Below, piece after piece: positions 44,231 to 54,186 of a stretch of 64,000 nucleotides of DNA; the stretch's first letter is position 1, and each line of letters opens with the position of its first letter. The stretch is taken from positions 2,367,042-2,431,041 of the forward strand of contig OU696597.1 of assembly GCA_916048095.2 (NCBI GenBank), read 5' to 3'. Made by a program: the position numbers and the translations under genes. The stretch comes from Sacculina carcini (Eukaryota > Arthropoda > Thecostraca > Sacculinidae). Below the pieces are notes generated by a model. It ran no database searches and had not been told where the DNA came from. It worked only from the letters and a program-made list of their open reading frames with translations.

Positions 44231-45431
44231 TATTGTATAATGTTTTACGATTCAACAACTATTTTATATTGAAATTGGGCTGAACATGGGAACATTGCCA
44301 CATTAATGTGCGCAATGTATGCTAATTACATTATTGTATGTAATGTTTGATGTATCACTCAATTATTTACTAATTAAAATACAAATACTCGATGTTCAGT
44401 TGAAATTGGCCCGGGTGTACAATTTATCACACAATTGTACCGTTTACTATTTCGTTTCCTCACAGCCAGACATGATCCAGTTTCTGATTGTTGCATGGCT
44501 CACTAGTCTCTAGTTGTTTTATTGCTGTCGTTTGTTATTGTTGTTTTTGTTATTGTTTGTTATTTTTATTTGTTGGTGTTTGTTGGTATTTGATAGCGTA
44601 TATCGGACGAGATTGTGGGTGTTGCTCGAGCCTGCGACAATGTTCTCTCCGGTTGTTCTGGGTCTCCTGATAACTGCGTCACTGCATCTCCTGTGCATGT
44701 CGTTCACACGTAAATACTCCTCCTACTCCAGACTGATACGTGTGTGTGTGTCAGTGTTGAGTTTAGTTTATTTATTTGCCACAACAACATGCAAGAGATA
44801 AAGATAGGACAGTTGAAAAAACACAGACCTGTGACACGAGTCATCAAGCCGTAGCTTCTTAATGGACATAACATTTTCAATAAATTGTGTGTGGACAATT
44901 ACAGACATGAACTCTTGAAAGTCAAGTCAATAAGCAAACATATCAACATTGGCACAAATATCTGCCTGTGATAGAAACAAAATGCATTGCAATGATAACA
45001 CAATATACAATAACACACGCATACACACATGCATAATGACATATCCCAGAATATATAGATATGTATACGTCCCTCAATATGTCTATATGCAATAATAGAT
45101 ATGTCGATCTGTCAGTCTGTCTATCAGTTAGTCAGTCAGTGAGTCATCCTGGCTGTTATTTAATTTCCATATCCTGACTCATATCATTATTTCTCATGTG
45201 TGTGTAATCACAGTGGTGTATATCACCGGAAATGAGTTATTCTCGAGTTGTCTCCATATCGGTCACTTTACTTGTCCAAACTATATTTTGTACAATAACT
45301 TCACACTACACAAGTTATACCTGCCATGTCAACACTCGATCTGTTCCAAATATCCCAGCATATTTACTGGAAACTTATTGTTTCCTATTCCTCTTGCTTA
45401 TTCAAGTTTGCTCTTTCTCCTCTAGTACAGA
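44231..45431. other. Non-coding sequence
   Basis: Several short hydrophobic frames (44488-44801) come from TTGTT-rich sequence. CAGTCTGTCTATCAGTTAGTC units occur near 45110-45145. I see no gene. Confidence 0.5.
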
Positions 45432-45449
45432 CGGACACAAAAACGGGCT

Positions 45450-45814
45450 CCATGTACACTTTAAGTGATACATTTATTTATTTATTAATTTATTGCCCTT
45501 TTGCAGCATCAACGCTGCCAGTGAGAATCGTCCAAGCTATTCGCGACGTGCCAAGAAGCGAACAGCTGATTTGATGGAAAATGTGAGTGTCTCTTCAGCA
45601 GAGTCCGAAACGATCTGTACGAAAGCGAAGCCAGTTCCTCAGTATGTCCCGTGATACTTGCAGGAGAGTGCTGGTGAACCATATGAGGACTTTCTCATAC
45701 AGAATACAGACGCTGCAGACGCTTACAGTCTCAGACAAGAAGAAGAGAAAGGCTATGACGGCCAAGATACTCGACAAGATTGAGGAGACACCAGGTTTCC
45801 CTAACCTGATTTGA
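45450..45814 (+). pseudogene. DUF4817-type transposase fragment, plus strand
   Basis: Begins MYTLSD, loses most of the first helix-turn-helix, and resumes with ENRPSYSRRAKKRTADLMENVSVS. After a frame change it reads SPKRSVRKRSQFLSMSRDTCRRVLVNHMRTFSYRIQTLQTL and ends ...KILDKIEETPGFPNLI (45587-45814). This order, helix-turn-helix, SPKRSVRKRS-like second DNA-binding helix and then the YRIQ..Q.L link, is that of DUF4817 proteins tied to Tc1/mariner-like transposases. The catalytic DDE part is missing. Confidence 0.65.
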
Positions 45815-46147
45815 ACCTCAGATTAAGCCGCTTCTTGGCACGTCCCGAGTAGCTTGGACGATTCTCACTGGCAACGCTGATGTTCTCCACGGTTCTATAC
45901 TTCACGAATTTGTCCACGCAGTGTTGAATGCTGCTTTTGAATGGAGCCTGTGAACATCCGAACTGATGAATGAAACTGTCCTGGGCTTTCTTAAACAATC
46001 CTGTCTTGTAGTAGAATTCAACACGGTCTATTCTCTGTTTCGGCTTCCACCGAGGTCTTGATGTGTTCACGCTCGTTTGTTCTGTCATGTCCTGTAAAAA
46101 CGGCAATAAATATATTTATATCATTCAAAGTGTACATGGGGCCCGTT
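45801..46147 (-). pseudogene. DUF4817-type transposase fragment, minus strand
   Basis: The minus strand reads MYTLND, then in another frame KQRIDRVEFYYKTGLFKKAQDSFIHQFG, APFKSSIQHCVDKFVKYRTVENISVASENRPSYSGRAKKR. This is a full first helix-turn-helix of the DUF4817 type (PxxxTIxxxVxKFxxxGTVxN pattern). It ends where the plus-strand fragment begins. It supplies the part that the plus copy lacks, so the two derive from different copies or an inverted duplication with separate losses. Confidence 0.7.
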
Positions 46148-46165
46148 TTTTGGGTATGCTTTTCT

Positions 46166-46850
46166 TTGAAACGTCGCAAAACAAATACAAACATCCTTTT
46201 TCTGCAAAATAATCGTCTATCTATTTTCACTGTTCTGTGTGTGTGTGTGATTAAATGTATAGATAAATTAAGATAATAAATATATATTATAACATATATT
46301 GCATAACCTCGATGGCACCACCTTTCCGTGAAATTTCATTCACAGGTATCCCAGTCCAAGAATTTACACTGTCAATTATAGAGGACGATACCAGAATTAC
46401 GCGCATCTCCAGAGGGCGTCACTGGAAATTTACATAAATCCTCACTGGAAGTTCGTGAAAAATTCGCGCATTGTCTCTTGTCTTTCTCCCCCACCTTCTG
46501 CAAATGTCTGAGAGTGGTCTAGTTAAATTTTAACTCGGGTATATAATTGTCATTGGTTTCGGTTGTGAATTGTTCTCAGACCATCAATGGTTTTATTAGT
46601 GCGTAAATTTTACTGTGTAGCAGTTTATTAGCTAATTTAATGTGTAATTTTTTGTCGTCCGTTTATTATCTGCTTTCTCATCTAACTTCATCATCAATGC
46701 ACTGAAATTTCCAGAACCTGCAAGCCGATTCGTGCCGGCTGCGAGAATCTGGTCTGCCGCGGCGGCAGCCGACTGGTTCCGTATCTGCGTCGATTGACGT
46801 CATCCACCATTCGTGACGTCACACTCAAGTGTCAGCCAGTCGCCAGTGAG
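46166..46850. other. Non-coding, with a G+C-rich block
   Basis: No gene seen. 46740-46850 is G+C-rich and contains CTGCCGCGGCGGCAG and the two CRE-like sites listed separately. Confidence 0.5.
46795..46821. promoter_or_regulatory. Pair of perfect CRE palindromes
   Basis: TGACGTCA at 46795-46802 and again at 46814-46821, 19 bp apart start to start. This octamer is the consensus site for CREB/ATF-type bZIP factors in animals. It lies in a small G+C-rich block next to a short minus-strand frame. Confidence 0.4.
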
Positions 46851-46854
46851 ATTT

Positions 46855-47064
46855 TTATCTTTTGTTTGCACCAGCAGGATTCTTAGCCGGGGTTTTCGCT
46901 TTCCCAGGGGACATTTTTCCTAAGAGTCTCGGGGATTTCTGTGAACAAATGAGCTGAATTATATCACTCACCTGTTTTATATTTTGCCTGGACAAATAGT
47001 TTTTGCCTAATGTCTTAAACAGTGTGTTGAGATCTCGGGAATTGTGTATTTCTGTTTTTGTCAT
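46855..47064 (-). CDS. Short basic open frame, unknown
   Basis: 69 codons ending KMSPGKAKTPAKNPAGANKR, a Lys/Ala/Pro-rich tail. No family is recognised. An internal GTGAGT...TTCACAG could act as splice signals, but the gap would be only about 33 nt. hAT-3 begins 14 bp upstream of the ATG. It may be an exon or the start of a retroelement ORF1. Confidence 0.2.
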   Translation of the reverse strand: MTKTEIHNSRDLNTLFKTLGKNYLSRQNIKQVSDIIQLICSQKSPRLLGKMSPGKAKTPAKNPAGANKR

Positions 47065-47077
47065 ATAATGTTATCAG

Positions 47078-47760
47078 TAGGGTGACCTTTTGGTGCGCTA
47101 AAAATAGAGAAATGTTGCGCTAAAAAATCCTAAAAGTTGCTCTAAAAAGTTGCACTTAAAATTTGCAAACATTTCACTAAAACATTTAAAGGTAGTGATA
47201 ATCACTGACTTATGAAAAACATACTTTTGTGAGGAAAATTTGTACTTTTTACAGTCTATAACTATTACTACAATACGTTTTGAGCACTCGCGGTTGTGCT
47301 AGGATTGCATGCTTCATGAGCTTCAATTGTCACCTCACTGGCGATTTGGATGCGCTAAAAATCACAAATAGCTGTGCTAAAAAGCTGAGCTCAATGTTTC
47401 GCTAAAAAATTGTCAATTTTAAATATTAGGATAATAAAATTTAAGCACTGAAATAACACTTTGATAGTTTCACGTTTTTGTTTCTACTAAATTATGCATT
47501 AAGAGCATTCGCGGTTGCGTTAAGATTGTGTGTTTCTCATGCTTGTCTAGTCTGTCGAGTCTGTCGCACTGATGCCTGGTAGTGGCATTTAAATCTACAA
47601 TATAATTTGATAGACTCACTCGATGTTAATTTTCTTAAATGTTCAAAGGTATAAACAGATTTTGCAGATAAAACATTATTTCATTATGCGGTAATATTAT
47701 TCAAGTACTCTTGATCTAACTAGTTGCTCTAAGGTTGCTCAAAAAGTATAAAAATTTATG

Positions 47761-47797
<37 letters not shown>

Positions 47798-48154
47798 CCG
47801 TATGCAGTGCTATGCACACGCAGGATGTCTAGCACCACACACGAACACACTGTTCACACACCTTCCAGATACATGCTTACCGAGTTTATGTTGACAATAC
47901 ATGAACATTTGCTGCATTGTACAACTTTACAACTGACAATTTTTCTTGATAGTGTGAAACAGTTGTTATAAAAGTTCAAATTTGTCTTAAATCTGAATAG
48001 TTGCTTTTAAAAATAGAAAAGTTGCGCTAAAAACCAAAAGTTGCATTTATAACTTATTTAATAATTACCTGAGATCAATAAAATATTGATTTTTGGGCTC
48101 CTTGTGATGAGCAGATTCTATGATAAAAAAATTTTGCAACAAAAGGTCACCCTA
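47078..48154. mobile_element. hAT-3, non-autonomous hAT-like transposon
   Basis: 1077 bp with inverted ends TAGGGTGACCTTTTGGTGCG and the near-complement GCAACAAAAGGTCACCCTA. Flanked by GTTATCAG at 47070-47077 and 48155-48162, a perfect 8-bp target duplication. GCGCTAAAAA and GTTGCTCTAAAAA motifs are repeated near both ends. An internal block (GCGGTTGTGCTAGGATTG at 47290) is echoed about 220 bp later. No transposase. Confidence 0.92.
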
Positions 48155-48268
48155 GTTATCAGGAATAAATGGGGATGCAACGTTTTCGGGTAGAAGGTGA
48201 AATATATATGTCGTTTGTGATATCGTGCGTGTCGTATACGTTGCGTTTAGCCATCGTTATGTATAGCC

Positions 48269-48848
48269 ATCTGTAGTGCGCCACGTGCAACAGCATCATG
48301 CACCACTTCGTGGAACCTGCCAGAGTCACACGCGTAGTGCCCTCTGCCATGGCTACATTGTGTGAGTGTATCATTGGAAGAGGGCACTCGTCCCCTGCAT
48401 CTTCAAGCGCAGTGGAACTAGTGATGCAAAAAACGTTTTTTTGGTTGCGGTTTTTTGTGCACAAAAAACATGTTTTTGTAGTTTTTTTGTTTTTTTAGAA
48501 TTAGCCCCAATTGTCATCGGATGTTGGATTTTAGTACATAGAAACGAGTATAATTGACGTTTTGTACATCTTTACGTGTCTTATTTCAAAGATAATTTGA
48601 TAATAGTATAAAAAACAAAAATATTTATCAATAAATACCTCAGGAGACTGTTTGAAAGTGCATCCGGATCCGGTGGTTTAGGTTTTTTCATTGAGAAAAC
48701 CATGTTTTTAAAGATGGTTGTAATTATGTGGATATTTGAAATAGTTTGTCAGCAGAACAAAACAAATTCGTTTAGTAATCATGTGTTTTTCATAAAAGAA
48801 AATATGTTTTTTATGAAAAAATGCAATGATGTTTTTCAAATTGGTTAT
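48269..48848. repeat. Repeat B, copy 2
   Basis: Matches 11450-12045: flank, the octamer AGTGGAAC, and the first 430 bp of hAT-1 from TAGTGATGC at 48419. The rest of hAT-1 is missing, and after a short TTGGTTT-rich joint the sequence passes into LINE-B copy 2. Confidence 0.9.
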
Positions 48849-48872
48849 TGGTTTAATTGGTTTGGTTCAAAG

Positions 48873-49590
48873 TGGAACAGGTCTACGAGAAGAAACATTA
48901 TCAGAACGAGTTAAAAGATTGACTAGGTAGGGCGGTTACCTAGGATCATGAAGGAGTTTGAAGATTAGACAGCGAAGGCGAAAGTTAATACGAGAGACTA
49001 TTGGAAGCCAACGAAACTTAAATAGAAAACTGGAGGTATGCCGGCAAGGAGAAGGGTGAAGAACAAATCGGCAAGATTGGTTAAGAACGCGTTGTAGTGT
49101 TTTTAGAGAATAACGAGGTAAGCTTAAGTATAGTGAGTTACAATAGTCTAATCTAGAGAGTATAAGAGAATTAACAAGTTTAATAGATGAAGATTGATTG
49201 AGACAGGGACGAATGGGATAGAGTGAACGTAGGATCAAACGACAAGTGCGTGCGACGGAGCGAAAGTTATCTACAAAGGAGAGCGAAGAATACCAAATAA
49301 AACCAAGATTTCGAACGGTAACGGCTAGGGGAACTGAGAGCAGCGGAGGACTAATGCGCGGAGGATGAAGAGGGAGAAACTCAGACTTTGAAGTGTTGAT
49401 GAGAATATTGCGAGCTGCAGCCCAATAAGAAATATCAGAAATCACGTCAGATAGCAGGGAAGGGGAATGAAAAGGAAGCGGGATGTAAAACTGAAAATCT
49501 TCAGCATAGATATGAAAACTTGTTTAGGAAAAATAGGACAAAGAGAAGACATGTACAGATTAAATAACAAAGGACCAAGAATGGAGCTGT
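48873..49590 (-). pseudogene. LINE-B copy 2, reverse transcriptase fragment
   Basis: Same minus-strand sequence as 15757-16480 at high identity (ISYWAAARNILINTSKSEFL, LVNSLILSRLDYCNSLYLSLPRYSLKTL, LPIVSRINFRLRCLIFKLLHDPR). Its C-terminal end is lost at 48873, where it joins repeat B. Both copies share the joint with the Gypsy-2 LTR, so they are products of one duplication. Confidence 0.85.
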
Positions 49591-49902
49591 GGTGGTTCAC
49601 TCTGATTAAATCAATTTTACCACACACAACATAACATGAAACATATGATACAAGATTCGGACGCACAAGAGAGAGTGTATTCTCGTCCACACACAACATA
49701 CTTGACGCCTCGGAACATTCTAGTATTTTCTGCTTTGGTGTACCAATCAGCGATGACGTCTATTGATGCAAATATATATAAACATTTAATATAAATCACA
49801 TATAACAAATTAATCAGTAAGTTTACAATGAAATTAATTGACATGACATAAAATTTAATACAAATAGCAATAAACCGAAAATAGTGAATGCCTTGACGAA
49901 AC

Positions 49903-50590
49903 AACAACAACAACAACAACGTGTATTTGCTATAGCGCCGGTAAAACACAAGCGCGAAAAACGGAAAACATCAATTGAGATAAAACGACAATTGTAAAGG
50001 ATATGGGAGAAATGAGCAAGTAAAAGAAAGAGAAGTCACAAAACAACCAAAATTGGTAAATAGCAAGCACAAGCACAAAGGGCACAGATCCAAAAATCAA
50101 GTGGTATGTTCGAACAATAAAATCGACAGAGAATTATTACAGAGAACATTCACAATAGAATAAATAAAGCAGCAAGGAAGGAAAGGAAGCAGTAACTGTG
50201 CTCAAGACAGGGAAAAATAAGACAACGAGGAGAATTGAAACAATCATGAAACGGAGAAATAGTTCAAACAATATCACAGAGAGGCGAAAGGAGAGAGAGA
50301 GAGTGAGAGACGGGATCAAATGAAATGTCAAAAAGGTACAGGCGAAGCCGACGGCGGAATGACCAAAATGTAGAGGCGCGGGTGATATGAGAGGGAAGAG
50401 AATTATACAAGCGAGGGGCGTAAAAGAAGAACGATTTAGAGTACCAGGAAGATTCATTAGATGCACGAGGACAAGCGAGAGGAAGAGGGCGACGAGAGGA
50501 GTGTGAGTCAGTGGGAGACAAAAGATTAGCAAGATAAGAAGGTTGGTGAGGATCATGCAGAAGCTTGTAAATGAAACAAAACAAACAAGA
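49903..50590 (-). mobile_element. LINE-A, copy 2
   Basis: Matches 16789-17470 at high identity, including the (CAA)n tail at 49903-49920 and the remnant FIYKLLHDPHQPSYLANLL...PRLYNSLPSHI. Several plus- and minus-strand frames over it are shadows. Confidence 0.8.
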
Positions 50591-50728
50591 AGTACGAAAC
50601 GAAACGAAACAAGTAACAAATCTAAACGTCTTGATTTGAACGACATTCATTTGTCATTAACTGAAAATTAAACAAGCAAATACAAAGTAAAATACATAAA
50701 TTATAAAATTTATAAATATTGAATGAGG

Positions 50729-51346
50729 TGTGGCGCCTGTGCCAATGTAGGCCAAAAACATTTGCCCATACACCACAAACACACACTCTACCAGCGCTTC
50801 AGCGGTACGCGTCCCGGAGGTGTATGTCCCCTGCACACAGACATACACCACGTACAAACACCAGCCAACGCGCACCAACCCGGTACAGTGTCGCGTCCCG
50901 GAGGTGTATGTCCCCTGCACACAGACATACACCACGTACAAACACCAGTCAGTGCGCACCAACCCTCTTCAGTGTCTGGGCCAGCATCTGGTTCGCATCC
51001 GCCTGACCACATCCTCACCCAGGGATGCAGCAGCCATCGAGGGCAACATCTGGTCCACAGCCGTGCGCCCAGACCATATGTGACCCAGAACACCAGGCGA
51101 CAACATACGCACATACACACACATTCTCAACCACACACGCCAGCGACGTATAAAACACCGTCACACACACTCTTCCACAACCAGTCCACAGAACTCACCC
51201 TGTTGCTGGCTCGCTCTGTTGTTCACCATTGCTTGTGTTTTGTTTCGCCACCGTAAGTAACCGCCTCTGAACTGTGATCTCTTGTGAATATATATTGTGT
51301 TGTCGTCCCCCATTGTGTCGTTCGCCAGACCCGGGGGGTTGCAGCA
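50729..51346 (+). mobile_element. Gypsy-3 solo LTR
   Basis: 618 bp, TGTGGCGCCTGTGCC...GGTTGCAGCA, flanked by GAGG on both sides (50725-50728 and 51347-51350). The first copy of this region reads GAATGAGGAATG without insertion near 17610. It contains an 84-bp tandem pair (starting about 50808 and 50892; CGCGTCCCGGAGGTGTATGT). A solo LTR is what remains after recombination between the two LTRs of a full element. Confidence 0.95.
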
Positions 51347-51875
51347 GAGGAATGAAAATGATCAAAAGATTAATTAATAAAAGCATAGGCAGACACTACA
51401 AGAACTCCCCCGCCAGAAGCGGAGCTTCAGAAAAGTCGTAACCAGTAATGGAACAAGGTCATAACAACGAGGTCATGTGTGACCAGTAGATCACCAAACA
51501 ACAATTAACACATTCACACAATAAAACCACGCATACTCACTTAACCACTCATACCGATACATTAACAAATATACGACCATAATCACTAATCACCATACTA
51601 ACGGAGTATTATGTCTCACATAAATGACACATAATGCAATACAATGGCGTTTCCGTATGTTGAAATTACATAGTGAAACTGCAACATACATTATTCAGGA
51701 ACAATAGCATTGGTACATTCAAAACACGCATTGAAGAATGTATACATTTAGGACGACCTTGTCCGCAATTATACAATACAATACGATATACATGGAATTC
51801 AACACGCACAAGTAATGGGTGTAAATGTGTAAACTATCAAAAATAGTGATGCTCAGGCTGCTTTTTGAACGTCAC

Positions 51876-53552
51876 TTAACTGCCTGACCTGGTGGTGGTG
51901 GTGGTACGCTCAACCAGCGATGTACGGGGAGCGGGAATTGGAGGTGCTGGCGACGCAGCGGCTCTGCGTGACGACTTATGCAAGGTGGCCGTATTTGTGA
52001 TTACAGCCGGCTTCAGTCGGTCGATGGAGACTGTATCCGATCCTCCGGCAGGTAAAGCGATCACAAATACTTTGGATGATCTGGAAACCACACGGAATGG
52101 CCCACGGTACGGTGCTTCAAGGGGCCGGCGGACTCTGTCCACGCGCACCCACACCTGTTCGCAGGTCATGAGTTGTGATGGAACGTATGATGCTGGTGTA
52201 CAGTGGGACGTGCCAGAAGACATGGTGTAAAAATCCACCTCGGACATCTTTTTCGCCAGCTCTGAGACAAATTCATGCTGCGTCTTGATAGTCATTGTGT
52301 CACCAGTCGGCATGCGAGGGCACAACAAGTATCCACCAGTAACGGCAGTGAACGGAGACACATGTGACTCAGTTGGAAGCAATCTGATGCCCAGCATTAC
52401 TACTGGAAGTGCAGAAAGCCAGCACTGCCGCCGAGCCATGATGGCGGTTTTTATGACCCGGTGTAGTCGCTCCACGAGTCCATTGGATTGTGGTCGGTAT
52501 GCTGTTGTTCTGACGCGGTGAAACCCGACCACTTGAGACAATTCATTAAACAGCTCCGATTCGAATTGACGTCCTCTATCGGTCACCACGTAGAGTGGGA
52601 CCCCGAATCTCGAAATCCAATGAGCAAAGAATGCCTCGGCGACGGACGCGGCGGTAATGTCGGTCAGTGGAATGGCCCCTGGCCAACGACTGGCTCTGTC
52701 AATGCAGGTCAGGATATATCTATACGGTGTTGCGAACGGATGATTGCGCGTTACGGCTGGTGTCAATGGTCCCACCAGGTCCAGATGCACACATTCAAAA
52801 CGCACACTGGGCACAGCAAAATCAGCTAGGGGTGACTTAGTATGTCTAGTGACATTGGCTTGCTGACATGCGACGCAGGCGCGGACACAATTTTTTATGT
52901 CGCGATCGATGTGCGGCCACACTTAACGAGACTTGATCAGCCTGATGCTGCCGTGAATCCCAGGATGGCTCAGATTGTGCAATTGCATGAACACATGATG
53001 CCTACATTTTTCAGGCAAATATGGCCTTGGGTGTGGCGTAGAAGTGTCACACAACAGTGGTACATCTCCGGACATTTTGAAAGCACTAAGTGCTGTGGCA
53101 GCAGTTTGTGTTTCTGCATCGTTTGCTTGTGCACGAGCAATGACTGGCAGGTCATAGACGTCCAGGCTGACAGCATTCACACTGCGTGACAGACAGTCTG
53201 CGACCGCGTTATCCGCTCCACGAATGTGTTGTACATCCGACACATATTCAGTTATATACGACCAGTGCCTCTGCTGACGGTCAGATTTGGCCACATGTGG
53301 ACTGGTGTAGGCCGAAACCAGTGGCTTGTAGTCAGTCAGCAGAGTCACCGATCGACCTTCTAGGAAGTGCCGAAAGTGTACTACAGCGTAATATGCCGCC
53401 AGTAACTCGCGATCATATACAGAGTATTTACGCTGGGCGGCAGATAATTTTTTTGAAAAGAATGATATCGGTTGTGCGACACCCTCAACCATTTGATGCA
53501 GCGCAGCACCGACGGCAACAGAAGAACTGTCGGTTACCAACTGCAGATGCTG
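51876..53552 (-). pseudogene. pol: Gypsy-2 pol region, copy 2 (RNase H to integrase end)
   Basis: Minus-strand counterpart of 18147-19812. RNase H end (LLTDYKPLVSAY), integrase zinc-binding region, DDE core ([29 protein letters not shown]) and C-terminal region. It differs from copy 1 by scattered substitutions, a few per cent by eye. It has about one break inside and ends at 53552 where unrelated sequence begins. The upstream polymerase part is absent. Confidence 0.88.
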
Positions 53553-53868
53553 GTGTAGTGTACCTCTCGGTTTAGTTCCTGTGGAACCAAGACACTACCA
53601 AAAACGATGAATATATATTGATGAGCAGAACACGCAGAACACGAACAGTTGCACTTGCCAGATTCGTTACAAAATTGTCAACACATCCATTTATATAATA
53701 TACAGCACATGATGTCATATATAATTCTGTGAAGATGTACAGTATATATGTGTGTGTATGTATGTATGTGTGTGGATGACGTATTGTTTTGTGGAAAGAG
53801 AAAGTGTGAAAGAGCGAACACACGATGACTGGTAGCTGTGTGGATTAGTTGCAGAAACATGATGACGT
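53553..53868. other. Unassigned sequence, possibly part of another LTR
   Basis: Starts TGTAGTGTACCTCTC exactly where Gypsy-2 copy 2 stops and ends where the Gypsy-3 LTR starts. The TGTAGTGT start is like the Gypsy-2 LTR start, but the rest differs. It contains a GT-rich patch at 53738-53775. It has no coding potential. Confidence 0.4.
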
Positions 53869-54102
53869 TGTGGCGCCTGTGCAAATGTAGGCCAAAAACA
53901 TTTGCCCATACACCACAAACACACACTCTTCCACAACCAGTCCACAGAACTCACCCTGTTGCTAGCTCGCTCTGTTGTTTACCATTGCTCGTGTTTTATT
54001 TCACCACCGTAAGTAACCGCCTCTGAACTGTGATCTCTTGTGAATATATATTGTGTTGTCGTCCCCCATTGTGTCGTTCGCCAGACCCGGGGGGTTGCAA
54101 CA
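53869..54102 (+). repeat. Gypsy-3 5' LTR
   Basis: 234 bp with the same start (TGTGGCGCCTGTGC) and end (GGGGGGTTGCAACA) as the 621-bp 3' LTR, but shorter in the middle and without the 84-bp tandem pair. Confidence 0.9.
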
Positions 54103-54105
54103 AAG

Positions 54106-54124
54106 TGGTGACCCCGACGTGATT
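54106..54124 (+). other. Gypsy-3 primer binding site (tRNA-Trp)
   Basis: TGGTGACCCCGACGTGATT complements the 3' end of animal tRNA-Trp including CCA over its whole length, as I remember that tRNA. A tRNA-Trp primer is a hallmark of the CsRn1 clade. Confidence 0.85.
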
Positions 54125-54186
54125 ACTTCATTGAGTTTATCGGTTACACCTCTGATTGTTGTTGTTTTGCCATTACGCCGCGCACT

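Larger units (their letters stand above)
45432..46165. mobile_element. Inverted remnants of a DUF4817-type DNA transposon
   Basis: Two copies of the same transposon start face each other. The plus copy begins GGGCTCCATGTACACTTTAA at about 45446. The minus copy begins with the complement at about 46128-46144. The pieces AGTGAGAATCGTCCAAGCTA (45521) and its complement (45864-45883) also pair. The whole can fold back with arms of over 100 nt. Confidence 0.75.
49600..51400 (-). repeat. Gypsy-2 3' LTR copy 2, with LINE-A and a solo LTR inside
   Basis: Counterpart of 16490-17662. LINE-A copy 2 spans about 49903-50590 with the same GTT tail. A Gypsy-3 solo LTR (50729-51346) is an extra insertion. 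The LTR start, TGTAGTGTCTGCC on the minus strand, is at 51400. Confidence 0.65.

Noticed and set aside
50723-51256. 177-codon His/Thr-rich frame and its counterpart at 57718-58746
   Set aside because: These lie in the Gypsy-3 LTR and its neighbouring pol; they are chance frames over CA-rich LTR sequence.
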